From: Halobacillus salinarum
Lineage (GTDB): Bacteria > Bacillota > Bacilli > Bacillales > Halobacillaceae
Assembly: GCF_022919095.1 (NCBI RefSeq)
Contig: NZ_CP095073.1
Location: 806,001-870,000 of the forward strand
Length of the DNA stretch: 64,000 nucleotides
Direction: 5' to 3'
Notes under the pieces: generated by a model
The model's input: only the letters and a program-made list of their open reading frames with translations
Database searches by the model: none
Told to the model about the DNA's origin: nothing
Shown here: positions 17,107-26,557 of the stretch, piece by piece
How positions within the stretch are numbered: the stretch's first letter is position 1
How the letters are laid out: every line of letters begins with the position of its first letter
Position numbers and translations under genes: made by a program

Positions 17107-17634
17107 TTACGGCAAGAGTTCTGTAGATGCCGTGGCTGCGCCAATAATGTCTTTTTTTTCGTTATACAACGGCTGCCCGAACACATCATAATGCAACAGT
17201 CCGTTGGAATGAGGGAGAGAAATCTTTTTTCGAATCGTTTTCCCACTTTCGATGACTTCTTTTTTTAACCTCATCAAAGCTGTTACTCCATCGCTCTCTG
17301 CCAGTTGATCATCCCGTTTTCCGATCACCTTGTTAATATCAAAATCGGGATGGGGGTTGAACATCCACGTATAACGAAGCTCTAAGTCACAATGCGCGAC
17401 GATGATAGGAGAATTAATTAATGCCAGTTCAAAAGGCTCGCTTATGACGTCTGAAAAAAAGAGGGATGGATTGATTGAAAGGACATTGGCTATTTGGGAA
17501 GCTACTGCCATACTGGGGTTTCTCGTGCCGCTTTCTATTTGGGCATAGTAGGCTCGATCAATGTGAGCGGTTTGTGCCACCTGCTGCTGAGTAAGTCGTT
17601 TTTCTTTTCTTAGATGAATTAGCCAAGTTCTCAT
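17107..17634 (-). CDS. XRE-family regulator with PAS-like domain
   Basis: A cytoplasmic DNA-binding protein of 175 residues. Residues of about 4-60 form a XRE helix-turn-helix (RKEKRLTQQQVAQTAHIDRA, YAQIESGTRNPSM). Residues of about 65-175 look like a PAS domain (HCDLELRYTWMFNPHPDFD, IIGAATASTELLP), so it may sense a small ligand or redox state. I chose ATG 17634, six bases after GGTGGG; a TTG at 17649 is the alternative. The sda-like gene follows at 18 bases, which suggests that the signal sensed here affects sporulation initiation. That link is inference. Confidence 0.75.
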   Translation of the reverse strand: MRTWLIHLRKEKRLTQQQVAQTAHIDRAYYAQIESGTRNPSMAVASQIANVLSINPSLFFSDVISEPFELALINSPIIVAHCDLELRYTWMFNPHPDFDINKVIGKRDDQLAESDGVTALMRLKKEVIESGKTIRKKISLPHSNGLLHYDVFGQPLYNEKKDIIGAATASTELLP

Positions 17635-17948
17635 TACGTTCCCACCCAACCTTTTGTCTTAAGTAATAAATTCTTCCTATAAAGGAAATACCCTTGTGGC
17701 ATTTTGCAACAAATTAGTCCGCCATTTAGGTTTAGTTAGAAAATTCGACATTACATCTGTCAGATAGTAAGCACTGGAGTGATCATCAAGCCATTCGGAA
17801 GTGAAAAAACTTAATGTCTGATTTTATCAAAATAAAACGATTTTTCATAATCGCGGACTAAGTTTTCTGTTATGCTAATGCTATATTGATTAAAGCGGAA
17901 AAGACTTTATACCTATTTAATTAGAAAGAGTTAGGAGAATGGAAGGGC

Positions 17949-18560
17949 ATGTCCTGGGAAATATTAAACATCATTGCTGTAGCAGCATTTGCTTTTAGTG
18001 GATCGATCGTAGCGTTAAATGAAAGGTATGACATATTTGGTACATTTATTCTTGGTATAGCGACACCTTTTGCAGGAGGGATTATTCGTAATATCGCGCT
18101 GGGGGTTCCGGTTGTTCACGTATGGGAGCAAGGCTATTTGCTTTATGTGGCTATGGGAACTATTTCTATTGTGTACTTTTTTCCTAAGAGCTGGGTGATG
18201 TCGTGGGATCGATGGAATATCTATTTAGATGCCATCGGATTATCGGCTTTTGCACTGCAGGGAGCTTCCTTTGCCATAGGTGCCGATTTTCCTTTAGGGG
18301 GAGTATTGTTCTCTTCCATTATAACAGGGGTAGGTGGAGGTGTCGCGAGGGATGTACTCGCCCAGAGAAAGCCGATGGTGCTGCATCAGGAAATTTATGC
18401 CGTATGGGCCATGACAGGAGGCTTGGCGGCAGGGATTGGCTTGATAGATATTGGTAATATGTGGCAGACTTACTCTTTGTTTTTCCTTATCATCATGATG
18501 AGGGTGTTGTCTTATCACTTAGGATGGCACTTAAGGTTCAGGGACTTATATCGGTTATAA
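17949..18560 (+). CDS. UPF0126 / trimeric intracellular cation (TRIC-like) channel protein
   Basis: An integral membrane protein of 203 residues with about seven helices in two homologous halves. Each half contains a Gly-rich signature: FAGGIIRNIALG and VGGGVARDVLAQ, the duplicated GG-x-x-RD/N element of the UPF0126/TRIC family. Bacterial TRIC proteins conduct K+, relevant for a halotolerant organism, though substrate is not proved here. The start is ATG 17949 with AGGAG upstream. It is monocistronic. Confidence 0.82.
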   Translation: MSWEILNIIAVAAFAFSGSIVALNERYDIFGTFILGIATPFAGGIIRNIALGVPVVHVWEQGYLLYVAMGTISIVYFFPKSWVMSWDRWNIYLDAIGLSAFALQGASFAIGADFPLGGVLFSSIITGVGGGVARDVLAQRKPMVLHQEIYAVWAMTGGLAAGIGLIDIGNMWQTYSLFFLIIMMRVLSYHLGWHLRFRDLYRL

Positions 18561-18622
18561 AAAAGAGAGCTTCTGTTAGGAGTCTATTGAAGAACTGCTG
18601 AATTTTTGAGTTATGCATAAAT

Positions 18623-18667
18623 AAAGAAGCCGAATTGAATGATAAAATCGTCCAATTCGGCTTCTTT
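18623..18667. terminator. Bidirectional terminator
   Basis: AAAGAAGCCGAATTG (18623-18637) pairs with CAATTCGGCTTCTTT (18653-18667). It serves the plus-strand channel gene and the minus-strand cysK unit. Confidence 0.8.
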
Positions 18668-18702
18668 TATACTTTTGATAGTGACCACTGTTGATTCCAC
18701 GA

Positions 18703-18828
18703 TTAGCGTTCGGTGGTGATGCCCGCGTCAAGACCTCCACCGACAAGCGATTCGTGAGTATCAACGTCAGACTTTAACAGTATATCTAATTTAGTGGCCA
18801 CGTTGTTAGAGCTCTCTTGTTGTTTCAT
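18703..18828 (-). CDS. Small ORF directly after cysK
   Basis: A 41-codon ORF whose ATG (18828) begins immediately after the cysK stop (TAAATG). The product is hydrophilic and acidic, with no signal peptide or membrane segment, and ends LVGGGLDAGITTER. The only upstream ribosome site, AGGAGA inside the cysK end, is about 16 bases away, so translation would rely on coupling. I recognise no family. The bidirectional terminator lies just downstream, so the ORF is on the cysK transcript. Confidence 0.35.
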   Translation of the reverse strand: MKQQESSNNVATKLDILLKSDVDTHESLVGGGLDAGITTER

Positions 18829-19758
18829 TTAATATCGAAATAAGTCTCCTGAGAGATAGCGTTCTCCAGTATCCGGCGCAATAACGACTACGACCTCACC
18901 CGGTTGTTTTTGCTTAGCGGTTTCTATGCCAGCCCAGCAAGCAGCTCCACATGATGTGCCTAACAACAGACCTTCTTCACGTGCAAGCCTCTGTGTAATA
19001 TCGTAAGCATCTTCATCGGTTACTTGGAAAATCTGATCATATATATCCTGATTGAGAATGGAAGGGACAAAACCTGGACTAGTCCCCACTAATTTATGCT
19101 TCCCTGGTTTCCCACCGGAGAGAACAGGAGATCCAGCTGGCTCAGCTACATGGATGGTCATGTTTTTAAATTGCTTTTTTAACTCTTCACCAGTTCCTGT
19201 AATCGTACCTCCAGTGCCTGCAGTGGAAACAAAAGCTGACAAAGGTTTGCCCAGCTCGTCCATAGCCTCAACGATTTCTTTAGCTGTAGTATGTCGATGG
19301 GCATCGGGATTTGCTTCATTTTCAAATTGCATCGGCATAAAACTATCTTCGATTTCCTCTACCAACTCTTTGGCTTTAGCAATGGCTCCCGGCATTTTCT
19401 CATCACCAGGCGTTAAAAAGATCTCGGCGCCATATGCTTTTAATAAATTTATTCTTTCCTGCGTCATAGTATCAGGCATGACGAGGAGTGCTTTATAGCC
19501 TCTAGCTGCAGCATTCATAGCAATTCCAATACCTGTATTTCCACTGGTAGGTTCAATAATCGTAGAACCTTTTTTTAAAAAGCCGTCCTTTTCAGCTTGT
19601 ACCATCATATTGTAGGCGGCCCGGTCTTTTACACTCCGACTTGGGTTAAACATTTCCAGCTTTAAATAAATATCTGCTCCACCTTCAGGGGCAAGGCGAT
19701 TTAATTTGACTAAAGGAGTATCTCCGATTAAATCTGCAACATTGTTCACAACTCGCAT
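18829..19758 (-). CDS. cysK: Cysteine synthase (O-acetylserine sulfhydrylase)
   Basis: A PLP enzyme that makes cysteine from O-acetylserine and sulfide in the cytoplasm. At 309 residues it has the family length. Lys44 in NPSRSVKDRAAYNM is the PLP lysine. PTSGNTG (substrate loop), STAGTGGTITG (phosphate binding) and LLLGTSCGAA are all present. The start is ATG 19758 with GGAAGTGACC upstream. The stop abuts a small ORF. A B. subtilis YtkP-type paralogue is an equally good label. Confidence 0.88.
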   Translation of the reverse strand: MRVVNNVADLIGDTPLVKLNRLAPEGGADIYLKLEMFNPSRSVKDRAAYNMMVQAEKDGFLKKGSTIIEPTSGNTGIGIAMNAAARGYKALLVMPDTMTQERINLLKAYGAEIFLTPGDEKMPGAIAKAKELVEEIEDSFMPMQFENEANPDAHRHTTAKEIVEAMDELGKPLSAFVSTAGTGGTITGTGEELKKQFKNMTIHVAEPAGSPVLSGGKPGKHKLVGTSPGFVPSILNQDIYDQIFQVTDEDAYDITQRLAREEGLLLGTSCGAACWAGIETAKQKQPGEVVVVIAPDTGERYLSGDLFRY

Positions 19759-19963
19759 AAGGTCACTTCCTTTGCATTCATATGCTAAAATTTTAACATA
19801 GAGATGTCCCTGATTTCATGCAGCGGGAATTCGTCCAATAAAAAAAAGACACACGGTGTCTTTCGAAATTGTAGATCATAATGAAACGTGGTAAGATGAA
19901 CAATGGTAATAATAGTTAATAAGAACGATATATTTATCCAGAATATATTGTATAACAAAAAAT

Positions 19964-19981
19964 ATTAGTTTGTCAACTAAT
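19964..19981 (+). promoter_or_regulatory. Inverted repeat before helD
   Basis: ATTAGTT (19964-19970) and AACTAAT (19975-19981) flank TGTC, just upstream of the GAGGGGG ribosome site of helD. It could be an operator or a translation-controlling hairpin. Confidence 0.3.
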
Positions 19982-20004
19982 TTGTCGAGGGGGATGGCAA
20001 AGAG

Positions 20005-22341
20005 ATGGATCAAAACTCTGCCGAATGGCTGGACGAACAGAAACGTGTCAATAAAGTAATTACAGTGATTAATAATAAATTAGCTGCTTTTAAAGGAAGC
20101 ACCAGTTCGTTAAAAGAGGATATTATCGGATTGAGAAAAAATTTCTGGGAGGATGTTACGGTCAATATTGACGAACCAGATGATGTTATTGAAACCTACG
20201 CTAGTATTAAGCAGCAGGCAGAGCTCTTGTCAGAGCGTGAGCGGAGCCATGGACAATTTTATAAAACTTCAAAGCTGCTGCAGCGTCTGAAGTCTTCTCC
20301 GTACTTTGGCAGGTTTGACTTTTCCGAAGAAGAAGGGCCTGAGGAATCGTTCTATATAGGAATTGGTTCACTTATGGATGAAAATGATGAGGACTTTTTA
20401 ATCTATGATTGGCGGGCTCCTGTTGCCAGTCTTTATTATGATTATTCACCTGGTCATGTATCGTACAGAACTCCAGAGGAGGAGATTTCTGGAGAAATGA
20501 CGTTAAAGAGACAATACGTCATTCGCGAGGGGAACATGGAAGGAATGTTTAATACAGGGATCACAATTGGTGATTCCTTGCTTCAGAAGATTCTGGGTTC
20601 TCAGGCGACTACTTATATGAAGAGTATCGTAGCAACGATCCAAAGAGAACAAAATTCCATCATCCGGTTTGAGAAGGGGAGCATGCTTATCGTGCAGGGC
20701 GTCGCCGGAAGCGGGAAAACTTCGGTAGCGATGCAGAGAATTGCTTACTTATTGTATCGCCACCGTAACCAAATCAACGCAGACCAAATCTTGTTGTTTT
20801 CACCAAATCAAATGTTTTCTACTTACGTGTCTTCCGTCCTTCCAGAACTTGGGGAAGAAAATATGCAGCAGTCAACGTTTCACGAATACGTTAAAAAGAG
20901 ATTAGATCATGAATTTACCGTGGAGACCCCCTTTGAACAATTGGAGGATAAACTTGTGTCACGGAAGAAAGAAGGAGTTTCAACAGAGGAAATGATGATT
21001 CAATTTAAATCCGGCAGAGAATTTAAGCGGCTGATTGACGATTACTTGAGTGCTCTCTCTCATACAGGGATGCTGTTTCGTAATATTAAATTCCGGGGGC
21101 AGACTTTGATTACATCAAAAGAGATCACTACTTACTTTTATCAGTTGGATTCCTCGCTGGCCCTTCCTAATCGAGTAGAACTAGTGAAAGAGTGGCTGCT
21201 CCATCACTTGCAGAAAGTAGAAAAAGAGGAAGTGGAAAAAGATTGGGCAGAAGAAGAAGCTGCCTTGCTGCGAAGAGAAGATTATATGGAAGCCTATGAA
21301 TCGATTCAGAAAAAACAATTTCATGGCGAAGAAACGTTTGACGATACCGTTCAGGAAGAACGGTTTCTAAGAGCTCTTGTTGTAGAAAGAAAACTTGCCC
21401 CTCTCCGCAGGCAGATCAAACGATTGAGGTTTGTTCATTTGCGCAAAATTTACAGACAGTTATTTGATGAATCAATTAAAAATTATGAGGTCCCTACGGA
21501 GTGGGAGGCTATACGTCAAAGCTCTAAAGAGAATTTAAACCAAAAATATTTACCTGTCGAAGATCAAACTCCATATTTATATTTGCAGGACCGCATAGAA
21601 GGAAGGAAAGTAAACGCATCCATAAAGTATGTGTTTATGGATGAAGCCCAAGACTACACCTGGTTCCAATTTCACTATATCCAATCCATGTTTCCGTATG
21701 CCCAGTTCACATTGTTAGGGGATTACCACCAATCCATTTTTGCCCATAATTATGGTGAAGATACAATTCTGTCTCCTGAGCTGCATGAAGAGCCTCCAGA
21801 ACTTTTTGAGTTAATGAGAAGCTACCGGTCAACAAAGCAGATTGTAGAGTTTGCGAAAGAAATGGTGGATGATGGCGATAAAATTGAAGCTTTTAATCGT
21901 CAAGGGCATTTACCGGAAGTCCATTACACTCACACTGAAAAAGAGCATATGCAAGCGTTAAGAATATGTGCCAAGAGGCGGCTTAACGAAGGTTATCAGA
22001 CAGTGGCGATCTTGTGCAAAACAATAGAAGAATGCCGGCAGGTTTATAATGATATCGGCAGGGAATTACAGGCTTCCTTAATTTATAAGGAAACTCAGCC
22101 CTTTCAAGAAGGATTAGTTATATTGCCTATCTATTTAGCAAAAGGGATCGAATTTGAAAGCGTGCTTGTATTTGATGCTTCGGATAATAACTTTAACCGT
22201 AAGGAAGACCGCTTCTTGCTGTATACAGCCTGTACACGGGCTATGCACGTGCTTGATATTTTTTGTAAAGGCAGAATGAGTCCATTTCTAAGGACTATTT
22301 CTGAAGATTTATATATAAAGAAAACAGCTGTCCAATTATAG
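20005..22341 (+). CDS. helD: RNA polymerase recycling motor HelD
   Basis: A UvrD/Rep-like superfamily 1 ATPase that pulls stalled RNA polymerase off DNA. The 778 residues match HelD of Bacillus (774). The N-terminal coiled coil (about 1-60) is the arm that enters the polymerase secondary channel. Walker A is GVAGSGKTS with Lys238, and Walker B is VFMDEAQDY (Asp546, Glu547). Later helicase motifs include LGDYHQSIF, LMRSYRSTKQI, LPIYLAKGIEFESV and LYTACTRAMHVL. The start is ATG 20005 after GAGGGGG. The terminator stem begins inside the last codons. Confidence 0.92.
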   Translation: MDQNSAEWLDEQKRVNKVITVINNKLAAFKGSTSSLKEDIIGLRKNFWEDVTVNIDEPDDVIETYASIKQQAELLSERERSHGQFYKTSKLLQRLKSSPYFGRFDFSEEEGPEESFYIGIGSLMDENDEDFLIYDWRAPVASLYYDYSPGHVSYRTPEEEISGEMTLKRQYVIREGNMEGMFNTGITIGDSLLQKILGSQATTYMKSIVATIQREQNSIIRFEKGSMLIVQGVAGSGKTSVAMQRIAYLLYRHRNQINADQILLFSPNQMFSTYVSSVLPELGEENMQQSTFHEYVKKRLDHEFTVETPFEQLEDKLVSRKKEGVSTEEMMIQFKSGREFKRLIDDYLSALSHTGMLFRNIKFRGQTLITSKEITTYFYQLDSSLALPNRVELVKEWLLHHLQKVEKEEVEKDWAEEEAALLRREDYMEAYESIQKKQFHGEETFDDTVQEERFLRALVVERKLAPLRRQIKRLRFVHLRKIYRQLFDESIKNYEVPTEWEAIRQSSKENLNQKYLPVEDQTPYLYLQDRIEGRKVNASIKYVFMDEAQDYTWFQFHYIQSMFPYAQFTLLGDYHQSIFAHNYGEDTILSPELHEEPPELFELMRSYRSTKQIVEFAKEMVDDGDKIEAFNRQGHLPEVHYTHTEKEHMQALRICAKRRLNEGYQTVAILCKTIEECRQVYNDIGRELQASLIYKETQPFQEGLVILPIYLAKGIEFESVLVFDASDNNFNRKEDRFLLYTACTRAMHVLDIFCKGRMSPFLRTISEDLYIKKTAVQL

Positions 22342-22351
22342 GACAGCTGTT
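22323..22351. terminator. Terminator overlapping the helD stop
   Basis: AACAGCTGTCC (22323-22333) pairs with GGACAGCTGTT (22341-22351), followed by T. The left arm encodes the last residues of HelD. The convergent ypmS gene ends at 22353. Confidence 0.8.
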
Positions 22352-22352
22352 T

Positions 22353-22982
22353 TTATTCATTCCACACAAGCTTTTCAGCGAATTTAAATGAATCGTTGGG
22401 AACAGAGATCCGAAATGCGAGTTGGTCAGATTTTAAATTAAAGCGTTCCACGCGGACATTAAACCGGCTGGCTGTTTTCATCTTTGTCACCGCAACATAT
22501 ATGTTTTCATCATTCGGATTTACAATGACCCAGTCGGGAAGTTTGTAATTATCTTTTACAAATTCCAGAACCTTTTTATTTGGCAGGGGAAGCTTTCCAA
22601 GTGAAATGCTTTCCTGCTCCAAAATGATGTCACCATTTTCCTGAACCACAGGGTTGAGTTCCACCTTAATGGGTATCTTCTGATCGAACGCTTTAATATT
22701 CCCGATGAGTGTAACATTTCGATCAAGAGAAATAGAATATTCAAAGCCTGTTTGCTCAGACAGTTCACCTAAATATTCATTAGCCAGCTGCTCTAAATTT
22801 TCTTTTGTTGATACAATCGTAAATTCCGATTCTTCGTTTTCTTTTGATTTATCTACATTTACGATTGTATAGGAAGTAGGGAGAAAAACCATAGCCAGCA
22901 GGGCAAGGATAATTCCTACATTGACAATCGCCAGAATCCAGAATGAGGTTCGCCATTTGTTTTTTTTGAAAAATTGTTTCAT
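22353..22982 (-). CDS. ypmS: YpmS family protein (DUF2140)
   Basis: A 209-residue membrane-anchored protein. A basic N-terminus (KQFFKKNKWR) is followed by one helix (about residues 14-33), and the rest is outside the membrane, beta-rich and of unknown function. The FNVRVERFNLKSDQLAFRISVPN end is typical of DUF2140. It follows the YpmR-like gene at 20 bases in the same direction, as in the B. subtilis ypmR-ypmS order, which supports the name. A role in the cell envelope is likely from location only. Confidence 0.82.
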   Translation of the reverse strand: MKQFFKKNKWRTSFWILAIVNVGIILALLAMVFLPTSYTIVNVDKSKENEESEFTIVSTKENLEQLANEYLGELSEQTGFEYSISLDRNVTLIGNIKAFDQKIPIKVELNPVVQENGDIILEQESISLGKLPLPNKKVLEFVKDNYKLPDWVIVNPNDENIYVAVTKMKTASRFNVRVERFNLKSDQLAFRISVPNDSFKFAEKLVWNE

Positions 22983-23002
22983 CGTATCAATCCACCTGTG
23001 TG

Positions 23003-23947
23003 TTATTGCTTTATTTCCGGTTTAATATAGTCTAGTACGCGTTCGGCTATCTTTTTGTAGCCTTTTTCATTCGGGTGAAAGTGATCCTCTTGCCATAATA
23101 GCTCTTCTTCCGAACCTGTAAAAATCCCTTTAATTGGAATGAATGTAACATTATCTTGATTCTTAACGACTTCTTTGCTGATTCGGTTGTAGTCGCTCAT
23201 AATCCGGCTCAGCTCAGGGATGCTCTTGAAGTAAGAGTTAAATGGATTATAAAGGCCAAGCAAATAAATGGAGGCGTCAGGATTTTTAGTGTGAATCTGA
23301 TCGAAAATTTGTTTCAGGCGCTGTTTGTAGCCGGCTTGAGCATTTACAAACTCCTGATAATTCAAGTTGCGAAAGTTCGATTTCACTACTTTCATTACAT
23401 CATTGGCACCGATTGTAATAAGAACGATATCCGCATCATTCAGCGAAGAAGATATCTCATCCTGCTTCATTCTTTCCAATAATTGATCTGTCCGGTTTCC
23501 GCGTTTTCCGTAATTCGCAATGGTTATATCCTCAGCTTCTTCATTGCTGTTAATCGATTTTTCTAAAATTCCTACATAACCGCCGTTATTTGTTCCATCT
23601 CCGACTCCCTGGGTAAGAGAGTCGCCGATCGCAACGATCTTAATATCATCCTGTACAAATAATGTTTTCGCTCCCGCAATAACACTGTTGAATACTTCTC
23701 GAATCCCATCTCCAAGGTTTGAATCGTTGTTTTCAGCACTCTCCGCTGCCTGCTTCTCATCAGGACTCTTTTTTTCTTTCTCTTGATCCTTGTCTTTCTG
23801 TTGCTGGGCATTTTTTTCTTGGTGTTGTGGAGCAGTTGATTGACCACTATCTTCTTCGAAATTACCATTCCCCATATAGAACAGGCTGATAATACCAAAA
23901 ATTAAGAGGCACATAAAAACCGCTATCATCCAAAGAAATTTTCTCAT
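23003..23947 (-). CDS. ypmR: YpmR-like SGNH/GDSL-family lipase or esterase
   Basis: An extracytoplasmic hydrolase anchored by an N-terminal helix (about residues 5-25), followed by an acidic/Gln-Lys-rich linker and the SGNH domain from about residue 100. Block I is VAIGDSLTQGVGDG with the catalytic Ser, the Gly is in YGKRGNRT, block III is ITIGANDVMK, and block V is EDHFHPNEKGY with the Asp/His pair. Substrate unknown; envelope esters are plausible. I prefer ATG 23947 to the GTG at 23956, which touches the AGG of the ribosome site. Operon with ypmS. Confidence 0.87.
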   Translation of the reverse strand: MRKFLWMIAVFMCLLIFGIISLFYMGNGNFEEDSGQSTAPQHQEKNAQQQKDKDQEKEKKSPDEKQAAESAENNDSNLGDGIREVFNSVIAGAKTLFVQDDIKIVAIGDSLTQGVGDGTNNGGYVGILEKSINSNEEAEDITIANYGKRGNRTDQLLERMKQDEISSSLNDADIVLITIGANDVMKVVKSNFRNLNYQEFVNAQAGYKQRLKQIFDQIHTKNPDASIYLLGLYNPFNSYFKSIPELSRIMSDYNRISKEVVKNQDNVTFIPIKGIFTGSEEELLWQEDHFHPNEKGYKKIAERVLDYIKPEIKQ

Positions 23948-24122
23948 TTTTATCACAACCTATTGGATGTAGTAAAATTAAATTTACAATGTATAGTATG
24001 ATGAAATCAATGATTTCGAAAATAAAAGGCTTATCCTTAATTATAACATTTTATTTCATACTATAGACATACGCATTTCAGGCAGACAACCTGGGGGTAA
24101 AAGCATCAATGAGTGGAAAGAG

Positions 24123-26414
24123 GTGGAAAACTTGGAAAACCAAATAAGTATTTCCGTACGTGAACTGGTGGAATATGTTTATCGGGGAGGCAGTATTGAC
24201 TCACGGTTCCGCTCTAATACGTCGTTAACTGAAGGAACAGCCATTCACCAGGCAGTTCAAAAAGAGTATAAAGAAGGGGAAGAAAAAGAAGTTCATCTGG
24301 AGTATATCTATTCCTATGAGGAGATCAGCTTGAGAATTCATGGAAGAAGCGACGGAGTTCTGCAATTAAACGACCGTCCGGTGATCGATGAAATAAAATC
24401 AACGTCCCTCCCATTAGAAGAAATTACGGAAGCAAGCTTTCCGGTTTACTGGGCTCAGGCTAAGGGGTATGCTTTTATCTACCTTATGCAGCAAGAGCTG
24501 GAAGAAATACACGTCCAGCTTACTTACGTGCAAAAGCAGTCTAAAGAAAAGAAGCGGTTTAAAGTAGTATTTTCTAAAGAAGAATTAGTTGATTTTATGG
24601 AATCTACAGTAAAAGAGTATGTATCTTATGCAAAAATATTGCTTCATATAAAAGAACAAAAAGAAAAAAGTATTCCTGATTTAAACTTTCCTTTTCCTGA
24701 TTACCGAAAAGGACAGCGGAAACTCGCTGGAAGCGTATACCGGACTATTGAAGAAAAGCGGACGTTATATGCCCAGGCCCCTACAGGAATCGGGAAAACG
24801 ATTTCCACATTATTTCCAGCTATTAAAGCAATGGACAATAATAAATATGAGCGGCTTTTTTATTTAACAGCTAAAACAGTGACAAGAGCAACGGCGGAGG
24901 AAGCGTTAAACAGGCTGGAGGACGAAGGACTTGCCTTAAGATCAGTAACATTGACCGCTAAGGATAAGATTTGTTTTCAAGAGGAAGTTCTTTGCCAGCC
25001 TGACTATTGTCCGTTTGCTGATGGGTATTATGACAGGATCAATGAGGCGGTTGTTGATATTATAGTCAACGAAACACAGTTGACAAGAAGTGTGATTGAA
25101 CAATATGCAAGAAAGCACATAGTTTGCCCTTTTGAATTTTCACTCGACTTGACTGACGTGGTCGATGTAATTATTGGAGATTATAACTATGTTTTTGATC
25201 CAAGAGTTTCCTTAAAAAGGCTGCTTCCTGAGCACAAAAAGAAAACAGTGCTGCTCGTTGATGAATCCCATAATCTCGTTGAAAGAGCAAGAGAAATGTA
25301 TTCAGCTAGTATTACTTCCAATGACTATGAGGTTATTGAACAAGAGTGGTCCGATAAAGCTGATACGTTAGTCAAAGCTGCTAAAGCAATAGCCAGAGAC
25401 TTAACTTTCCTGATTCCTGATACAGAAGGCAAAACGGATTTCACACTGGAAGCAATCCCGGGTGCTCTGGAAGAAAACCTGGAACGGTTTATTGATTATG
25501 CAGAATTGGAGCTGAAAGAGGAAGCGGTGGAAGAAAGATCTGAATTTTTGCTGGATCTCTATTTCACTACGCAGAATTTTATAAAAATCCTTCAGCTCGT
25601 AGATCATCATTATGTATTTACTGGGAACAGGCAGACTGGGAATATGACTCTGAAATTATTTTGTATCGATCCTTCCCACGTCCTGAACCAAATAACAAAA
25701 TCCTTTCGTTCAAGTATCTTCTTTTCTGCTACTCTTTCTCCTTTCAGCTATTATAAAGACCTGCTGGGAGGAACGAAAGAAGATTATATTTTAAAGCTGC
25801 CTTCTCCATACAGCCGGAGTCAGGTAGATGTCATCGTGAGACCTCTTTCTACAAGGTATAAAAATCGAGAGCATACAGCTGAACATTTAGCAGACGCTCT
25901 TTACCAGCAAGCGATTCAGCATCCAGGTAATCACTTGTTCTTCTTTCCATCGTATCAATATATGAGCTTAGTTTATCATTGGTTTATCCAAAAGTATGAG
26001 CTGCAGGCAGCTTTACAGGAGCAGGGGATGGATGAAGCGAGAAGAGAGGATTTTCTTGATCAATTTGTTGAAGGAGGAAGGCTGGTAGGTTTTGCAGTGC
26101 TCGGAGGTGTGTTTTCGGAAGGAGTTGATTTACGCGGGGACCGCTTGAATGGAGTCGCTGTCATCGGAATTGGACTTGCTCCTAGAAGCTATGAAAAAGA
26201 ACTTATAAAGAACTATTTTTCTGATCGAAATAAAAATGGGTACGATTATGCCTACGTATTTCCAGGAATGAATAAAGTCCTTCAAGCGGGAGGAAGATTA
26301 ATTCGATCTGAAACAGACCATGGGTCGATCCAGTTGATTGATGATCGTTTTCTAACACGGAAATATTTAAATCTTTTCCCGGAAGATTGGGGAAATTATC
26401 GAATACTCAGGTAA
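24123..26414 (+). CDS. DinG/XPD-family helicase fused to a PD-(D/E)XK nuclease
   Basis: A DNA helicase of 763 residues with a nuclease domain at the front. Residues of about 5-175 resemble Cas4/AddB-type PD-(D/E)XK nucleases: HGRSDGVLQL gives the Asp and VIDEIKST the Glu-x-Lys. Residues 200-760 form a superfamily 2 Rad3/XPD helicase with Walker A at APTGIGKTIST (Lys225) and VDESHN (380-384). Four cysteines (284, 291, 296, 335) match the XPD iron-sulfur cluster. Motif VI is QAGGRLIRSETDHG. Role: probably repair or D-/R-loop processing. The start may be GTG 24123 or TTG 24132. Confidence 0.85.
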   Translation: MENLENQISISVRELVEYVYRGGSIDSRFRSNTSLTEGTAIHQAVQKEYKEGEEKEVHLEYIYSYEEISLRIHGRSDGVLQLNDRPVIDEIKSTSLPLEEITEASFPVYWAQAKGYAFIYLMQQELEEIHVQLTYVQKQSKEKKRFKVVFSKEELVDFMESTVKEYVSYAKILLHIKEQKEKSIPDLNFPFPDYRKGQRKLAGSVYRTIEEKRTLYAQAPTGIGKTISTLFPAIKAMDNNKYERLFYLTAKTVTRATAEEALNRLEDEGLALRSVTLTAKDKICFQEEVLCQPDYCPFADGYYDRINEAVVDIIVNETQLTRSVIEQYARKHIVCPFEFSLDLTDVVDVIIGDYNYVFDPRVSLKRLLPEHKKKTVLLVDESHNLVERAREMYSASITSNDYEVIEQEWSDKADTLVKAAKAIARDLTFLIPDTEGKTDFTLEAIPGALEENLERFIDYAELELKEEAVEERSEFLLDLYFTTQNFIKILQLVDHHYVFTGNRQTGNMTLKLFCIDPSHVLNQITKSFRSSIFFSATLSPFSYYKDLLGGTKEDYILKLPSPYSRSQVDVIVRPLSTRYKNREHTAEHLADALYQQAIQHPGNHLFFFPSYQYMSLVYHWFIQKYELQAALQEQGMDEARREDFLDQFVEGGRLVGFAVLGGVFSEGVDLRGDRLNGVAVIGIGLAPRSYEKELIKNYFSDRNKNGYDYAYVFPGMNKVLQAGGRLIRSETDHGSIQLIDDRFLTRKYLNLFPEDWGNYRILR

Positions 26415-26557
26415 TTTATTTCCCGGGTAATAGATTACGACAAAAGTTGTAGGATGAACCCAACGAAAAGAGCAGAAGAAAATACAGAATAATGGTCATG
26501 TGGTTACGCTTCCCTTTTCTTATACTGAAATCAATCATAAAAAAGGGAGAGATAATC

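Noticed and set aside
18576-18764. 62-codon minus-strand ORF after cysK
   Set aside because: It runs through the bidirectional terminator and overlaps the better-placed 18703-18828 ORF. Composition looks random.
19846-19863. AAAGACAC/GTGTCTTT hairpin upstream of helD
   Set aside because: It would only terminate minus-strand transcripts, and no minus-strand gene ends there. It may insulate cysK, but I could not support a role.
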